Shown here piece after piece: positions 7,934-15,575 of a stretch of DNA of 35,249 bases. Each line of letters begins with the position of its first letter. Within the stretch, counting starts at the first letter, position 1. The notes under the pieces are model-generated. The model was not told where the DNA came from. It did not search any database and was given only the letters and a program-made list of their open reading frames with translations. Origin of the DNA: Methanomassiliicoccaceae archaeon UBA404 (GTDB lineage Archaea; Thermoplasmatota; Thermoplasmata; Methanomassiliicoccales; Methanomethylophilaceae); NCBI GenBank assembly GCA_002498605.1, contig DAHY01000002.1, forward strand, positions 1 to 35,249. The letters run 5' to 3'. Both the position numbers and the translations under genes were made by a program.

Positions 7934-8772
7934 TCGAAGTTGAAAAACTGAATTTTTCATACGGGAAACGCAGGATACTGAAAGACGTTTCTTTCAGCGT
8001 CGGAAACGGGGAAGTCATGTCTATACTGGGTCCCAACGGTGTGGGAAAAACGACTTTGATGAAATGTATGTGCAACATACACAAACCTTCGTCCGGACAT
8101 GTTTCGGTCAACGGAAAAAGCGTACTGTCTTTGTCCGGAAAAGAACTGGCCAAAAATATTGCGTTTGTTCCGCAGTCCATGCCGAGATCCAGAACCCTTG
8201 TTTATGATTCGGTCCTTATGGGGCGGAAACCTTACATCAACATCGGCGTAACCGAAAATGATTTAGATATTACCAGCAAAGCAATACGGGATTTAAATTT
8301 GGAAAATCTCGCATTCAGATATATCGATCAGATATCCGGCGGCGAATTTCAAAAAGTACAGATTGCCAGAGCCATGGCGCAGGAATCCGCGGTTATGATG
8401 CTTGACGAACCCACAAACAACATGGATGTCTGCAATCAGCATCTTACGATGAGAATCGCATCCGAAATGGTTCGGAAAACGGATATGTGTGCCATCATGA
8501 CGATGCATGACATCAATCTCTCCCTTTACTACTCGGATACGCTGATGTTCATGAAAGACGGCGAAATCGTTGCTTTCGGCGGTAAAGATGTTGTTACGCC
8601 GGATTTGATCTGGGACATTTACGGAATGGAGGTTGATGTGATAAAACACAGAGATATTCCGTTGATTGTTCCCCGCGAAACCGTGACCGGTCTCGCCGCG
8701 AAGAGACATATGAAAACCCACAGACACCCTCACGATGCGGCGGATCACATTCTGAATGACCCAGAGTGTTGA
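7930..8772 (+). CDS. FecE/BtuD-type ABC transporter ATP-binding protein
   Basis: A 280-residue ATPase that energises the FecCD-type permease encoded just before it. Walker A GPNGVGKT is at residues 34-41, the Q-loop at FVPQS (79-83), the signature SGGEF at 136-140, Walker B VMMLDE at 155-160, and the H-loop at MTMHD (about 191-195). All nucleotide-binding motifs are intact. The last about 25 residues are unusual: they hold six histidines in a short stretch (MKTHRHPHDAADH), which the other two BtuD-like ATPases here lack. This may bind metal and sense cytoplasmic ligand, but that is only a guess from composition. A terminator hairpin follows at 8829-8843. Confidence 0.93.
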   Translation: MIEVEKLNFSYGKRRILKDVSFSVGNGEVMSILGPNGVGKTTLMKCMCNIHKPSSGHVSVNGKSVLSLSGKELAKNIAFVPQSMPRSRTLVYDSVLMGRKPYINIGVTENDLDITSKAIRDLNLENLAFRYIDQISGGEFQKVQIARAMAQESAVMMLDEPTNNMDVCNQHLTMRIASEMVRKTDMCAIMTMHDINLSLYYSDTLMFMKDGEIVAFGGKDVVTPDLIWDIYGMEVDVIKHRDIPLIVPRETVTGLAAKRHMKTHRHPHDAADHILNDPEC

Positions 8773-8828
8773 AAACACTGCGTTTGATTGTTGAAATAAA
8801 TGTGTCGCTTACGCAAAAAATGTAAAAC

Positions 8829-8847
8829 GGGGGCAATGCCCCCTTTT
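8829..8847. terminator. Bidirectional terminator hairpin
   Basis: GGGGGC-AAT-GCCCCC followed by TTTT on the + strand, and GTTTTAC on the other. It separates the converging ABC cassette and por operon and could end both transcripts. Confidence 0.7.
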
Positions 8848-8853
8848 ATGGTT

Positions 8854-9795
8854 TCAGTTTGTGGCCAGCTTTATGAGCTTTTCCCAGTTTCTGTCGACCT
8901 GCTTCTGCATGTCCTCGACAACGGGTGCCCAGCGTTCCTCGGTGAGGTGCTTGAACCTTCCCTGGGTTTTGATCCAATCCGTGATCGGTTTCTGCTCTGC
9001 CTTGCCGTCGGCGATTCTCTCGCTTTCGGCGGTCAACGCATATTCTCCGTCAACCACTTCGTAAAGCGGCCATACACAGGTCTCAACCGCGAGCCTTGCG
9101 ACTTCGATGGTCTTGTCTGAAGGGGTTCTCCATCCTCTGGGACAGGGAACGATACCGTTGATGAACGAGGGTCCGTCACAGTCAAATCCCTTCTTTGCCT
9201 TGGACACAGTGTCTTTCCAGTTGTGGGGAGAGGCCTGTGCGGCGTAAGGAATGTTGTGGGCCACCATTATGGCGGTAAGGTCCTTGGAGAACTCTTTCTT
9301 TCCCGAAGATTCCAATCCCGCCGGCGAAGTCGTGGTATCGGCACCCATCACCGTGGCGCTGGATCTCTGAATACCCGTATTCATGTATGCCTCGTTGTTC
9401 AGACAGACGTACATCATTTTGTGACCTCTTTCCATTGCGCCGGAAAGGGCCTGCAGACCTATGTCGTAAGTAGCGCCGTCTCCCGCAAAGTTGACAAAGT
9501 TCACGTCTTCTTTGATTTTACCCTGTCTCTTGAGAGACTTGTACGCCGTTTCGACGCCTGCGCAGGTTGCGGCTCCGTTACCGAAGGCCGTGTGAATCAT
9601 GGGCACATTCCATGAACTGTAAGGATACACGGTGGTGGAAACTTCGAAACATCCCGTGGACAGAGAAACGACCAAAGGTCTCTGCGTGCCCAAAAGAATC
9701 TGTTTTGCAAATATAGGTTCGGCGCATCCTGCGCAAAGCCTGTGACCGCTGGTCAGCTTGACCGGCAGTTCGCTAAGTTCCTTAAGCGTACTCAT
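8854..9795 (-). CDS. porB: Pyruvate:ferredoxin oxidoreductase, beta subunit
   Basis: Thiamine-diphosphate-binding subunit of the enzyme that interconverts pyruvate with acetyl-CoA, CO2 and reduced ferredoxin. The 313-residue protein carries the 4Fe-4S/TPP landmarks GHRLCAGCAE (18-27), the TPP motif with GDGATYDIG (about 105-113), NNEAYMNTGIQRS (131-143), and a later GIVPCPRGW (about 215-223) with the remaining cysteine. The length is normal for archaeal PorB. Its start overlaps the porA stop by four bases, and it is the last gene of the porC-D-A-B operon, ending next to a bidirectional terminator. Confidence 0.96.
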   Translation of the reverse strand: MSTLKELSELPVKLTSGHRLCAGCAEPIFAKQILLGTQRPLVVSLSTGCFEVSTTVYPYSSWNVPMIHTAFGNGAATCAGVETAYKSLKRQGKIKEDVNFVNFAGDGATYDIGLQALSGAMERGHKMMYVCLNNEAYMNTGIQRSSATVMGADTTTSPAGLESSGKKEFSKDLTAIMVAHNIPYAAQASPHNWKDTVSKAKKGFDCDGPSFINGIVPCPRGWRTPSDKTIEVARLAVETCVWPLYEVVDGEYALTAESERIADGKAEQKPITDWIKTQGRFKHLTEERWAPVVEDMQKQVDRNWEKLIKLATN

Positions 9796-10967
9796 ATTTT
9801 CAACCCCACGTAATTCAATTTGTCCGCAGTACCGTCAACCACCTTTTCCATGGCTTCCATAAGAAGGGAAACACCGACATCGGCGCCTCCTATTCCGTAG
9901 ATGAAATTGTACATCTTCGGTATCTCATCCAAATCTATGGCGGCGGCGACCACTTCGGGGTACAAAGGTCCGTAAGCTCCCAAGCTCAGGTGCTTATCGA
10001 ACACCGCAACGGCCTTTTTGCCCTTCATTACTCTTTCAAGTTCCTTCTCCGGCCAGGGTCTGTAGACATGAGTGGTTGCGACACCGACTTTCATGCCGGC
10101 GTCTCTCATTCTGTCAACGGTTTCCTGCATGGTACCGTACGAAGATCCGAGAATAATTGCAATATAATCGGCATCGTCGCACCTGTACTCGTCAACCAGC
10201 TTGTATTCCCTTCCGGTAAGTTCCTTGAATTCCCTGAATACCTCTTCGGCGACTTCAAGAGCCCTGTCGAAAGCGACGGCTTGCTGATATTTGTGCGCGT
10301 AATAATAATCCGGTCCGTCCAACATTCCGTGGCAGGTCGGCTTATCGAAATCGAGCAGAGGACATACGGGTTTGAACTCTCCGACGAATTTCTTCACATC
10401 TTCCGTGTCCATGGGGGTCATTCTTTCCACGGCGTGGGTAAGAATGAAACCGTCAAGGTTGGTAAGAATCGGAAGCTGAACATCGGGGTGTTCCGCAATC
10501 CTCGGCGCGATAATCGCGTTATCGTAGGAACTCTGAACGTTATAAGCGAACAATTGAAGCCATCCGGTGTCACGGGCCGCCATGGCGTCTCCGTGATCGT
10601 TGTTGATGTTAATGGGTCCGCTGACCGCTCTGTTCGCGACCGCCATAACGACCGGCACCCTCATAGATGACGTGATGGGGAGCATTTCCCACATGTAAGC
10701 CAATCCCTGCGATGCGGTTGCGGTGAATGTTCTGGCGCCTGCCGAACAGGACGCCGCGCACAGAGTTAGTGCGCTGTGTTCGGACTCCACGGTAACAAAC
10801 TCTGTTTTAACGGCACCGTCGGCTACGTATTTTGAAAAGTCCTCGACAATAATCGTCTGAGGCGTAATCGGATAAGCGGCACAGACATCAGGATCGATTT
10901 GTTTCCATGCGTAAGCGATTGCACCGTCACCGTTCATTGCGACATCTTCGGGTTGTTTCTTGACCAT
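9792..10967 (-). CDS. porA: Pyruvate:ferredoxin oxidoreductase, alpha subunit
   Basis: The 391-residue alpha chain, which with beta forms the TPP active site. AYPITPQT, the family signature, is at residues 31-38; TVESEHSAL and AGARTFTATASQGLAYMWE follow, and the transketolase C-like domain (about 250 onward) includes EKELERVMKGKKAVAVFDKHLS. The start at 10967 is chosen because GGAGGTGTGAT lies just before it, inside the end of porD; the open frame goes further upstream to 11036 but that stretch would run through porD in another frame. It is two bases after the porD stop and four-base-overlapping with porB, so the subunits are translationally coupled. Confidence 0.96.
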   Translation of the reverse strand: MVKKQPEDVAMNGDGAIAYAWKQIDPDVCAAYPITPQTIIVEDFSKYVADGAVKTEFVTVESEHSALTLCAASCSAGARTFTATASQGLAYMWEMLPITSSMRVPVVMAVANRAVSGPININNDHGDAMAARDTGWLQLFAYNVQSSYDNAIIAPRIAEHPDVQLPILTNLDGFILTHAVERMTPMDTEDVKKFVGEFKPVCPLLDFDKPTCHGMLDGPDYYYAHKYQQAVAFDRALEVAEEVFREFKELTGREYKLVDEYRCDDADYIAIILGSSYGTMQETVDRMRDAGMKVGVATTHVYRPWPEKELERVMKGKKAVAVFDKHLSLGAYGPLYPEVVAAAIDLDEIPKMYNFIYGIGGADVGVSLLMEAMEKVVDGTADKLNYVGLKI

Positions 10968-10969
10968 TA

Positions 10970-11245
10970 TCACACCTCCGTCATTGTAATGGCTTTCTTG
11001 GGACAGACATTTGCGCATATTCCGCAGCCTTTGCAATGGGACATCTTGAAACCCAGAAGTTTTCCGTCTTTGACGTCGACGGAATTATCGGGACAGTACA
11101 TCCAGCAAAAGAGACAGTTTATGCATTTGTCTCGGTCGAGTACGGGAGTGTAAGATCTCCAGTCTCCCGTAAGCACCGCCTCGGAACTTCCGGGGTTGCA
11201 TACTCTTGCACCTATGGGCATATTGTTAAGATTCAGTTTACTCAT
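10970..11245 (-). CDS. porD: Pyruvate:ferredoxin oxidoreductase, delta subunit (ferredoxin-like)
   Basis: A 91-residue 2[4Fe-4S] ferredoxin subunit that carries electrons between the catalytic core and free ferredoxin. Two clusters are seen: CINCLFCWMYCPDN (41-54) and CKGCGICANVCPKK (71-84), both with the C-x2-C-x2-C-x3-C-P pattern. The N-terminal GARVCNPGSSEAVLTGDWR is typical of PorD in archaea. It starts one base after the porC stop and contains the porA ribosome binding site in its last codons. All cluster ligands are present. Confidence 0.96.
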   Translation of the reverse strand: MSKLNLNNMPIGARVCNPGSSEAVLTGDWRSYTPVLDRDKCINCLFCWMYCPDNSVDVKDGKLLGFKMSHCKGCGICANVCPKKAITMTEV

Positions 11246-11246
11246 C

Positions 11247-11804
11247 TCACTGCACCTCCTCGTAAGCTCTCTTCAGAGCCGAGAGGTTGCGTTCAATTAC
11301 TTTCTCGGAAAGTCTTTCTCCGAACTTTTTCACGACATGGTCGGAAATCAGATTGAACTCCACAACCGGCTTTACTTTGGCAAACGCGCCGAGCATTGCC
11401 GTGTTCGCCATAGGCCTTCCGATTTCTTCGATTGATATTTTGGTAGCGTTCACGGTATGACATTCCGCCTTGGTACCGATGGCTTTCTGAAGCTCCTCGG
11501 GAGTACCGTCATAATTGGCGAGAATAATGCCGCCCTCTTTCAGTCCGGCAGCGACATCGACTTTGCCGATGAGCGTACCGTCGAGGACGATTACCACATC
11601 GGGTTCGTAGACTTGGCTGTGGACCCTTATCGGTTTATCAGAGATCCTTGTGAATCCTTTGATCGGAGCCCCCATCCTCTCCGGTCCGAATTCGGGGAAC
11701 GCTTTCACATATTTTCCGGCACTGATTGCGGCTTCGGCGAGGATTTCGTTTGCTGTAACGACTCCCTGCCCGCCTCTTCCATGCCATACTACTTCAATGT
11801 TCAT
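11247..11804 (-). CDS. porC: Pyruvate:ferredoxin oxidoreductase, gamma subunit
   Basis: First gene of the por operon, 185 residues from the preferred start. HGRGGQGVVTANE (8-20) is the family signature, with FGPERMGAPIKGFTRI following at about 41-56. Three in-frame starts exist: ATG 11840, 11813 and 11804. The last gives the standard N-terminus MNIEVVWHGRGGQG, so it is favoured, although 11813 would add only three residues. The upstream DNA has a TATA-like AATATAAAAAA on the coding strand (about 11866-11877), which predicts a transcript start near 11845. The order gamma-delta-alpha-beta is the common archaeal order. Confidence 0.94.
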   Translation of the reverse strand: MNIEVVWHGRGGQGVVTANEILAEAAISAGKYVKAFPEFGPERMGAPIKGFTRISDKPIRVHSQVYEPDVVIVLDGTLIGKVDVAAGLKEGGIILANYDGTPEELQKAIGTKAECHTVNATKISIEEIGRPMANTAMLGAFAKVKPVVEFNLISDHVVKKFGERLSEKVIERNLSALKRAYEEVQ

Positions 11805-11840
11805 GGGAACCATCAAAGCTATGTCAAAGCGACATCTCAT

Positions 11841-12094
11841 TTAAAGGCTCCGCTGTTTTTAATAGATTTTTTATATTTTACAACGTAAAAATGTCGATAA
11901 ACTCAGTTTTTCGCATTTTTTCTACGAAAAAGGTAGGAATCGTACGAATATCGAATGAATGGCTACGAATCGCCGAATCAGACCCCGTATTACCAATAAT
12001 TTAGTAGGACTAGGCAAACACTAATTAAGTGAAGCCCTTATTCCGCGCAGAGCACTGCGTGTGCAAAAAATCTTTCCTATAACGAGGGACCAAG
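11841..12094. promoter_or_regulatory. Divergent control region between por and pps
   Basis: A 254-base region shared by two carbon-entry operons. It holds the por TATA element (about 11866-11877, minus strand), four CGAAT words at 11945, 11952, 11966 and 11974, a TATA-like AATAATTTA (about 11994-12002) that could serve pps, and a 7-bp hairpin at 12044-12061 in the pps leader. No convincing gene is present. Confidence 0.5.
12044..12061 (+). repeat. Hairpin in the leader of the PEP synthase gene
   Basis: CGCGCAG-AGCA-CTGCGTG forms a 7-bp stem with one G-U pair and a four-base loop, followed by GTGCAAAAAATCTTTCC. It lies about 35 bases before the ppsA start and could affect leader stability or termination. 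Sequence observation; function is inferred. Confidence 0.4.
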
Positions 12095-14413
12095 ATGGAC
12101 AAAAGAATTGTAGACGTCAATGAGCTGCGTGTTAACGACATCCCGCTTGTGGGCGGTAAAGGAGCGAACCTTGGAGAACTCACTTCCGCAGGTTTTCCGG
12201 TTCCGGGTGCATTTGTATTGACGACCGAATCTTATGATTATTTTTTTGAAAAGAACGGACTTGTGGAAATGGTCGAAAACGAACTGTTGACCATTGACGA
12301 AAAGTCCGACCAAAGTTTGGCCGATGCTTCCGCCAGGATCAGAGCGAGTATAGAAAAAGGAAAAATACCGGAAGATCTCGAAAAAGAGATTGTTTCCAAT
12401 TACAATAAATTATTCCCCAGGGGGAAAAAAGGATTCGTCGCCGTCAGATCGAGTGCGACGGCCGAAGACCTCCCGGATGCCAGTTTTGCCGGCCAGCAGG
12501 ATACTTTCCTCAACGTTATCGGCGAAAAAGATCTTTTGGACAAGATTTTGAAATGCTGGTCCTCGTTATTCACCGCAAGAGCGATATCCTACCGTCAAAA
12601 GCAGGGATACGACACCAAAGACGTGAAAATCGCCGTTGTTGTGCAGAAAATGGTGAATTCCGACCTTTCCGGTATCATGTTCACGGTGGATCCCAGCTCC
12701 GGTGTCGACAATATCGTTATTGAAGGGGGATACGGCCTCGGAGAAGCCATTGTCGGCGGGGAAGTCACGCCCGATTTGTATTCCGTTGATAAAAAAGAAA
12801 TGAAAATCGAGACCGAAAAAACCAGAATATCCACGCAGACTTGGATGTACTCCAAAGACAAAACCGGAGGAACCGTCAAAGTCGACATCAAACCCGAATT
12901 GACGAATGTGCAAAAGCTTCCCGACGACAGAATTTTGGAAATTGCCGAAATCGGCCGTCAGATTGAAATTCACTACGAGAAACCCATGGATGTGGAATGG
13001 TGTGTGGAAGACGGTAAGGTATACATCGTCCAGGCCCGCCCGATAACCGCCGTGGGGGATTCTTCGGGAGACATGGGGGAAATAGACGCGCCTCAGGAAA
13101 GCGTCATAACCGCGGGTATGGGCGCAAGCCCCGGATTTGCTTCCGGCCGGGTTGTTGTTTTCGATATGAGCATGAGCTTGGATCTGATCAAAGACGGAGA
13201 TGTTTTGGTTACGACCATGACCATGCCCGATATGGTTCCCGCCATGAGCAGAGCCGTTGCCATTGTTACCAATGAGGGCGGAATGACCTGCCACGCCGCC
13301 ATTATCTCCAGAGAATTGGGCACACCCTGTGTCGTCGGTACCGGAAACGCCACCGACGTTCTCAAAGACGGCATGATAATCACGGTAGACGGAACAACCG
13401 GAACTGTGTACAAGGGGGAAATCAAAAAGAAAAATAAATCCTCCGATGCCTCCGACGTACAGTACGTCAGATCCGATTCCGTGCCGGTAACCGGTACGAA
13501 AATCATGGTCAACATGAGCATGCCTCTGAAAGCCGAAGAAGTCGCCGAACTTCCCTGCGACGGTGTCGGACTGATGAGAAGCGAATTCCTGTTCACCAAT
13601 TACATCGGAGAACACCCGATGTACGTTATTGCCGACGGAAGAGCCGATGAACTCGTCGAAAAACTGGCGGAAGGCATTTCCAAAGTTGCAAGAGCATTCT
13701 ATCCCAGGCCCGTTGTTCTCAGAACTTCGGATTTCAAGACCAACGAATACCGCGACATGAAAGGCGGTGCCGATTATGAGCCCAACGAGGACAACCCCAT
13801 GATCGGATGGAGAGGATGTTCAAGATACGTATCCCCCGAATACAAGGATGCGTTCATGTGCGAACTCGAAGCCATAAAGAAAGTCAGGGACGAAATGGGT
13901 CTGAAAAACCTGAACATAATGCTGCCCTTCGTGAGAACCGTGCAGGAAGTCAAAGAGATTACCGGAATGATGGAAAGCGTCGGCCTGAGAAGAGGCGTGG
14001 ATCTAAAACTTTACCTTATGGCAGAGGTTCCGGTCAACATATTCATGGCCGAAGAATTCTGCGACTACTGCGATGCGTTCTCCATCGGATCCAACGACCT
14101 CACCCAGCTCGTTCTGGGATGTGACAGGGATTCCGATATATTGGGACGCATGGGTTACTTTGACGAAAGAAACGAAGGAGTCAGGAGAGCCATCAAGATG
14201 CTGATTGAAACCGCCCACAGAAGAGGGAAAACAGTCAGTATCTGCGGACAGGGTCCTTCGGTATACCCGGAATTCGCCGAGTTCCTGGTTGAATGCGGCA
14301 TCGATTCCATGTCCCTTAACCCCGATACCCTGATTTCCACAAAGAAATCCGTCGCATCGGCGGAACAGAGAATTATGCTCAGGCAACTTCGCGATCTGCA
14401 TAATAAATTCTGA
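12095..14413 (+). CDS. ppsA: Phosphoenolpyruvate synthase (pyruvate, water dikinase)
   Basis: Converts pyruvate, ATP and water to PEP, AMP and phosphate, the first step from pyruvate to sugars in archaea. The 772-residue protein has the N-terminal ATP-grasp domain (LVGGKGANLGEL 18-29, VAVRSSATAEDLPDASFAGQ 115-134), a swivelling phosphohistidine domain with GGMTCHAAI and the catalytic His400, and a C-terminal TIM barrel with SIGSNDLTQLVLGCDRD and the proton-donor Cys717 in SICGQGPS. All catalytic residues are present. GAGGGA lies 9 bases before the ATG. It is divergent from the por operon, so the two probably serve one pathway from acetyl-CoA to PEP. Confidence 0.97.
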   Translation: MDKRIVDVNELRVNDIPLVGGKGANLGELTSAGFPVPGAFVLTTESYDYFFEKNGLVEMVENELLTIDEKSDQSLADASARIRASIEKGKIPEDLEKEIVSNYNKLFPRGKKGFVAVRSSATAEDLPDASFAGQQDTFLNVIGEKDLLDKILKCWSSLFTARAISYRQKQGYDTKDVKIAVVVQKMVNSDLSGIMFTVDPSSGVDNIVIEGGYGLGEAIVGGEVTPDLYSVDKKEMKIETEKTRISTQTWMYSKDKTGGTVKVDIKPELTNVQKLPDDRILEIAEIGRQIEIHYEKPMDVEWCVEDGKVYIVQARPITAVGDSSGDMGEIDAPQESVITAGMGASPGFASGRVVVFDMSMSLDLIKDGDVLVTTMTMPDMVPAMSRAVAIVTNEGGMTCHAAIISRELGTPCVVGTGNATDVLKDGMIITVDGTTGTVYKGEIKKKNKSSDASDVQYVRSDSVPVTGTKIMVNMSMPLKAEEVAELPCDGVGLMRSEFLFTNYIGEHPMYVIADGRADELVEKLAEGISKVARAFYPRPVVLRTSDFKTNEYRDMKGGADYEPNEDNPMIGWRGCSRYVSPEYKDAFMCELEAIKKVRDEMGLKNLNIMLPFVRTVQEVKEITGMMESVGLRRGVDLKLYLMAEVPVNIFMAEEFCDYCDAFSIGSNDLTQLVLGCDRDSDILGRMGYFDERNEGVRRAIKMLIETAHRRGKTVSICGQGPSVYPEFAEFLVECGIDSMSLNPDTLISTKKSVASAEQRIMLRQLRDLHNKF

Positions 14414-14414
14414 A

Positions 14415-14432
14415 CCGCGGACAAGTCCGCGG
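14415..14432. repeat. Inverted repeat 1 after ppsA
   Basis: CCGCGGAC-AA-GTCCGCGG, a perfect 8-base inverted repeat starting just after the ppsA stop. First of three adjoining hairpins. Confidence 0.75.
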
Positions 14433-14449
14433 AAGAAACATTTTCTTCC
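14431..14449. repeat. Inverted repeat 2 after ppsA
   Basis: GGAAGAAA-CAT-TTTCTTCC, a perfect 8-base inverted repeat that shares two G residues with the end of the first hairpin, so the two cannot both be fully formed. Confidence 0.7.
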
Positions 14450-14479
14450 GATTAAAAGGGGGTTCGCCCCCTTTTAATC
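14450..14479. terminator. Strong terminator-like hairpin with TTCG loop
   Basis: GATTAAAAGGGGG-TTCG-CCCCCTTTTAATC: 13 perfect base pairs closed by a TTCG tetraloop, with a T run in the 3' arm on either strand. It sits between converging ppsA and the CBS-ParB gene and could terminate or stabilise both transcripts. Confidence 0.75.
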
Positions 14480-14513
14480 AGAAAGTCATTTAACCGATTT
14501 TTATTGATTTCGA

Positions 14514-15353
14514 TCAAAGGTTGCTGTTGTCCATCAGCCTTTGGTTTATCGATGCGGCATCTTCGTCAGGCAACAGCATGGTGGCGGCTTCCATGAGAGG
14601 ATGTTTGGATCCTTCGATTATGCTGATATCGTCCAAGGTTCTGAGGCCCCACTTTTCGGCGGTTTTCTCCAAACCGAGTTTTACGTCCAGATTGTTGGGT
14701 TCCAGGACCACGGCATTGAATGTGGACTGTCCCATTTTCTTGGCGGCCATCACTCTGTGATGCCCGTCAACCACAAGATATCCGTTCCTTCTCTGAATGA
14801 CTATTATCGGTTCGTTGAGACCGCGCTTAATTTCGTACTGCCGTCCTATGAGTTCGTCCATGTAAACTTCCTTTTGGGAAGGCAGCATCTGATCCATGGG
14901 AACATCCTTGTTTACGACGCGCATCCGAATGCCGTTTTGCTGTTCCAGGAATTTCTTGACGGTCATTACTTTGCCCGGACGGGCTTTTTCTATCTGGGAT
15001 CTTACGATGTCTATATTGGAAATTATTCCTACGAGTTTTCTGTTCTCGTCGACCACCGGCAGATTTCTCAGACCGTATCTGAACAGTATTCTTGTTGCGT
15101 CTTCTATGGCCATGGACGGAACGGCACAAAGCGTTCCGCGATTCATGACCTCACGCATTTTCGCATCCGGCGTGTTGATATATTTCAGAAGCTCCTTGGC
15201 TGTTATGAAACCCAACAGGTATCCTTTTTCGGCTATGGGGAATCCGTGGAAACTCGAAGAAATTATTTTATCCCTTACCTGCCCCACCGTCATGCTGGGC
15301 GAGACCGTCAATACGTCTCTGATCATGTAATCCGACACTACGGGTCCTGTCAT
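14514..15353 (-). CDS. Tandem CBS domain protein with ParB/Srx-fold domain
   Basis: A 279-residue cytoplasmic protein. Two CBS domains (about 5-60 and 64-120), which in other proteins bind adenosine nucleotides, are followed by a ParB/sulfiredoxin-like domain (about 150-215) with YLVVDGHHRVMAAKKMG at 192-208. The DGHHR motif and spacing resemble the ADP- or ATP-dependent free serine kinases SerK and SbnI as well as ParB nucleotide-binding folds. No helix-turn-helix DNA-binding domain like that of true ParB is obvious. The start has GGAGTGA a few bases upstream. It is alone, converging on ppsA. A partition role is doubtful; a nucleotide-sensing kinase or hydrolase is possible but unproven. Confidence 0.85.
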   Translation of the reverse strand: MTGPVVSDYMIRDVLTVSPSMTVGQVRDKIISSSFHGFPIAEKGYLLGFITAKELLKYINTPDAKMREVMNRGTLCAVPSMAIEDATRILFRYGLRNLPVVDENRKLVGIISNIDIVRSQIEKARPGKVMTVKKFLEQQNGIRMRVVNKDVPMDQMLPSQKEVYMDELIGRQYEIKRGLNEPIIVIQRRNGYLVVDGHHRVMAAKKMGQSTFNAVVLEPNNLDVKLGLEKTAEKWGLRTLDDISIIEGSKHPLMEAATMLLPDEDAASINQRLMDNSNL

Positions 15354-15442
15354 TCATTTCACTCCGAATGAGTATGCACGGACATAGAACATTAAAGTTA
15401 CGAGCCTTATCTGGCCGTGCAGAGTGAAATCACCTGATAACC

Positions 15443-15450
15443 TTATATAT
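15443..15450 (+). promoter_or_regulatory. TATA box of tRNA-Asp
   Basis: TTATATAT, centred about 28 bases before the first base of the tRNA, matches an archaeal promoter for a single tRNA gene. Confidence 0.65.
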
Positions 15451-15474
15451 TGTTTCATAATATCAGTTCTTTGT

Positions 15475-15550
15475 GCCCCGGTAGTGTAGTGGCCTATCAT
15501 GGAGCCCTGTCGAGGCTCCGACCCGGATTCAAATTCCGGCCGGGGCGCCA
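15475..15550 (+). tRNA. tRNA-Asp (anticodon GTC)
   Basis: Complete cloverleaf of 76 bases with an encoded CCA end. Acceptor GCCCCGG pairs with CCGGGGC (15540-15546), the discriminator is G, the anticodon stem GAGCC/GGCTC encloses loop CTGTCGA with GTC as anticodon, and the T arm is CCGGA-TTCAAAT-TCCGG. No intron. It has its own TATA box and stands between the CBS-ParB gene and a transporter operon that ends 25 bases downstream on the other strand. Confidence 0.97.
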
Positions 15551-15575
15551 TTCTCTAAAAAATATTGAGACGGCG

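Noticed and set aside
11891..12004. 37-codon + strand frame in the por-pps gap
   Set aside because: It starts only about 15 bases after the shared TATA-like tract, has no ribosome binding site and overlaps the CGAAT cluster; more likely regulatory DNA.
12566..13615. 349-codon minus frame inside ppsA
   Set aside because: Shadow of the PEP synthase gene, which has a complete catalytic set; the product is His/Gly/Phe-rich as expected of a reverse frame.
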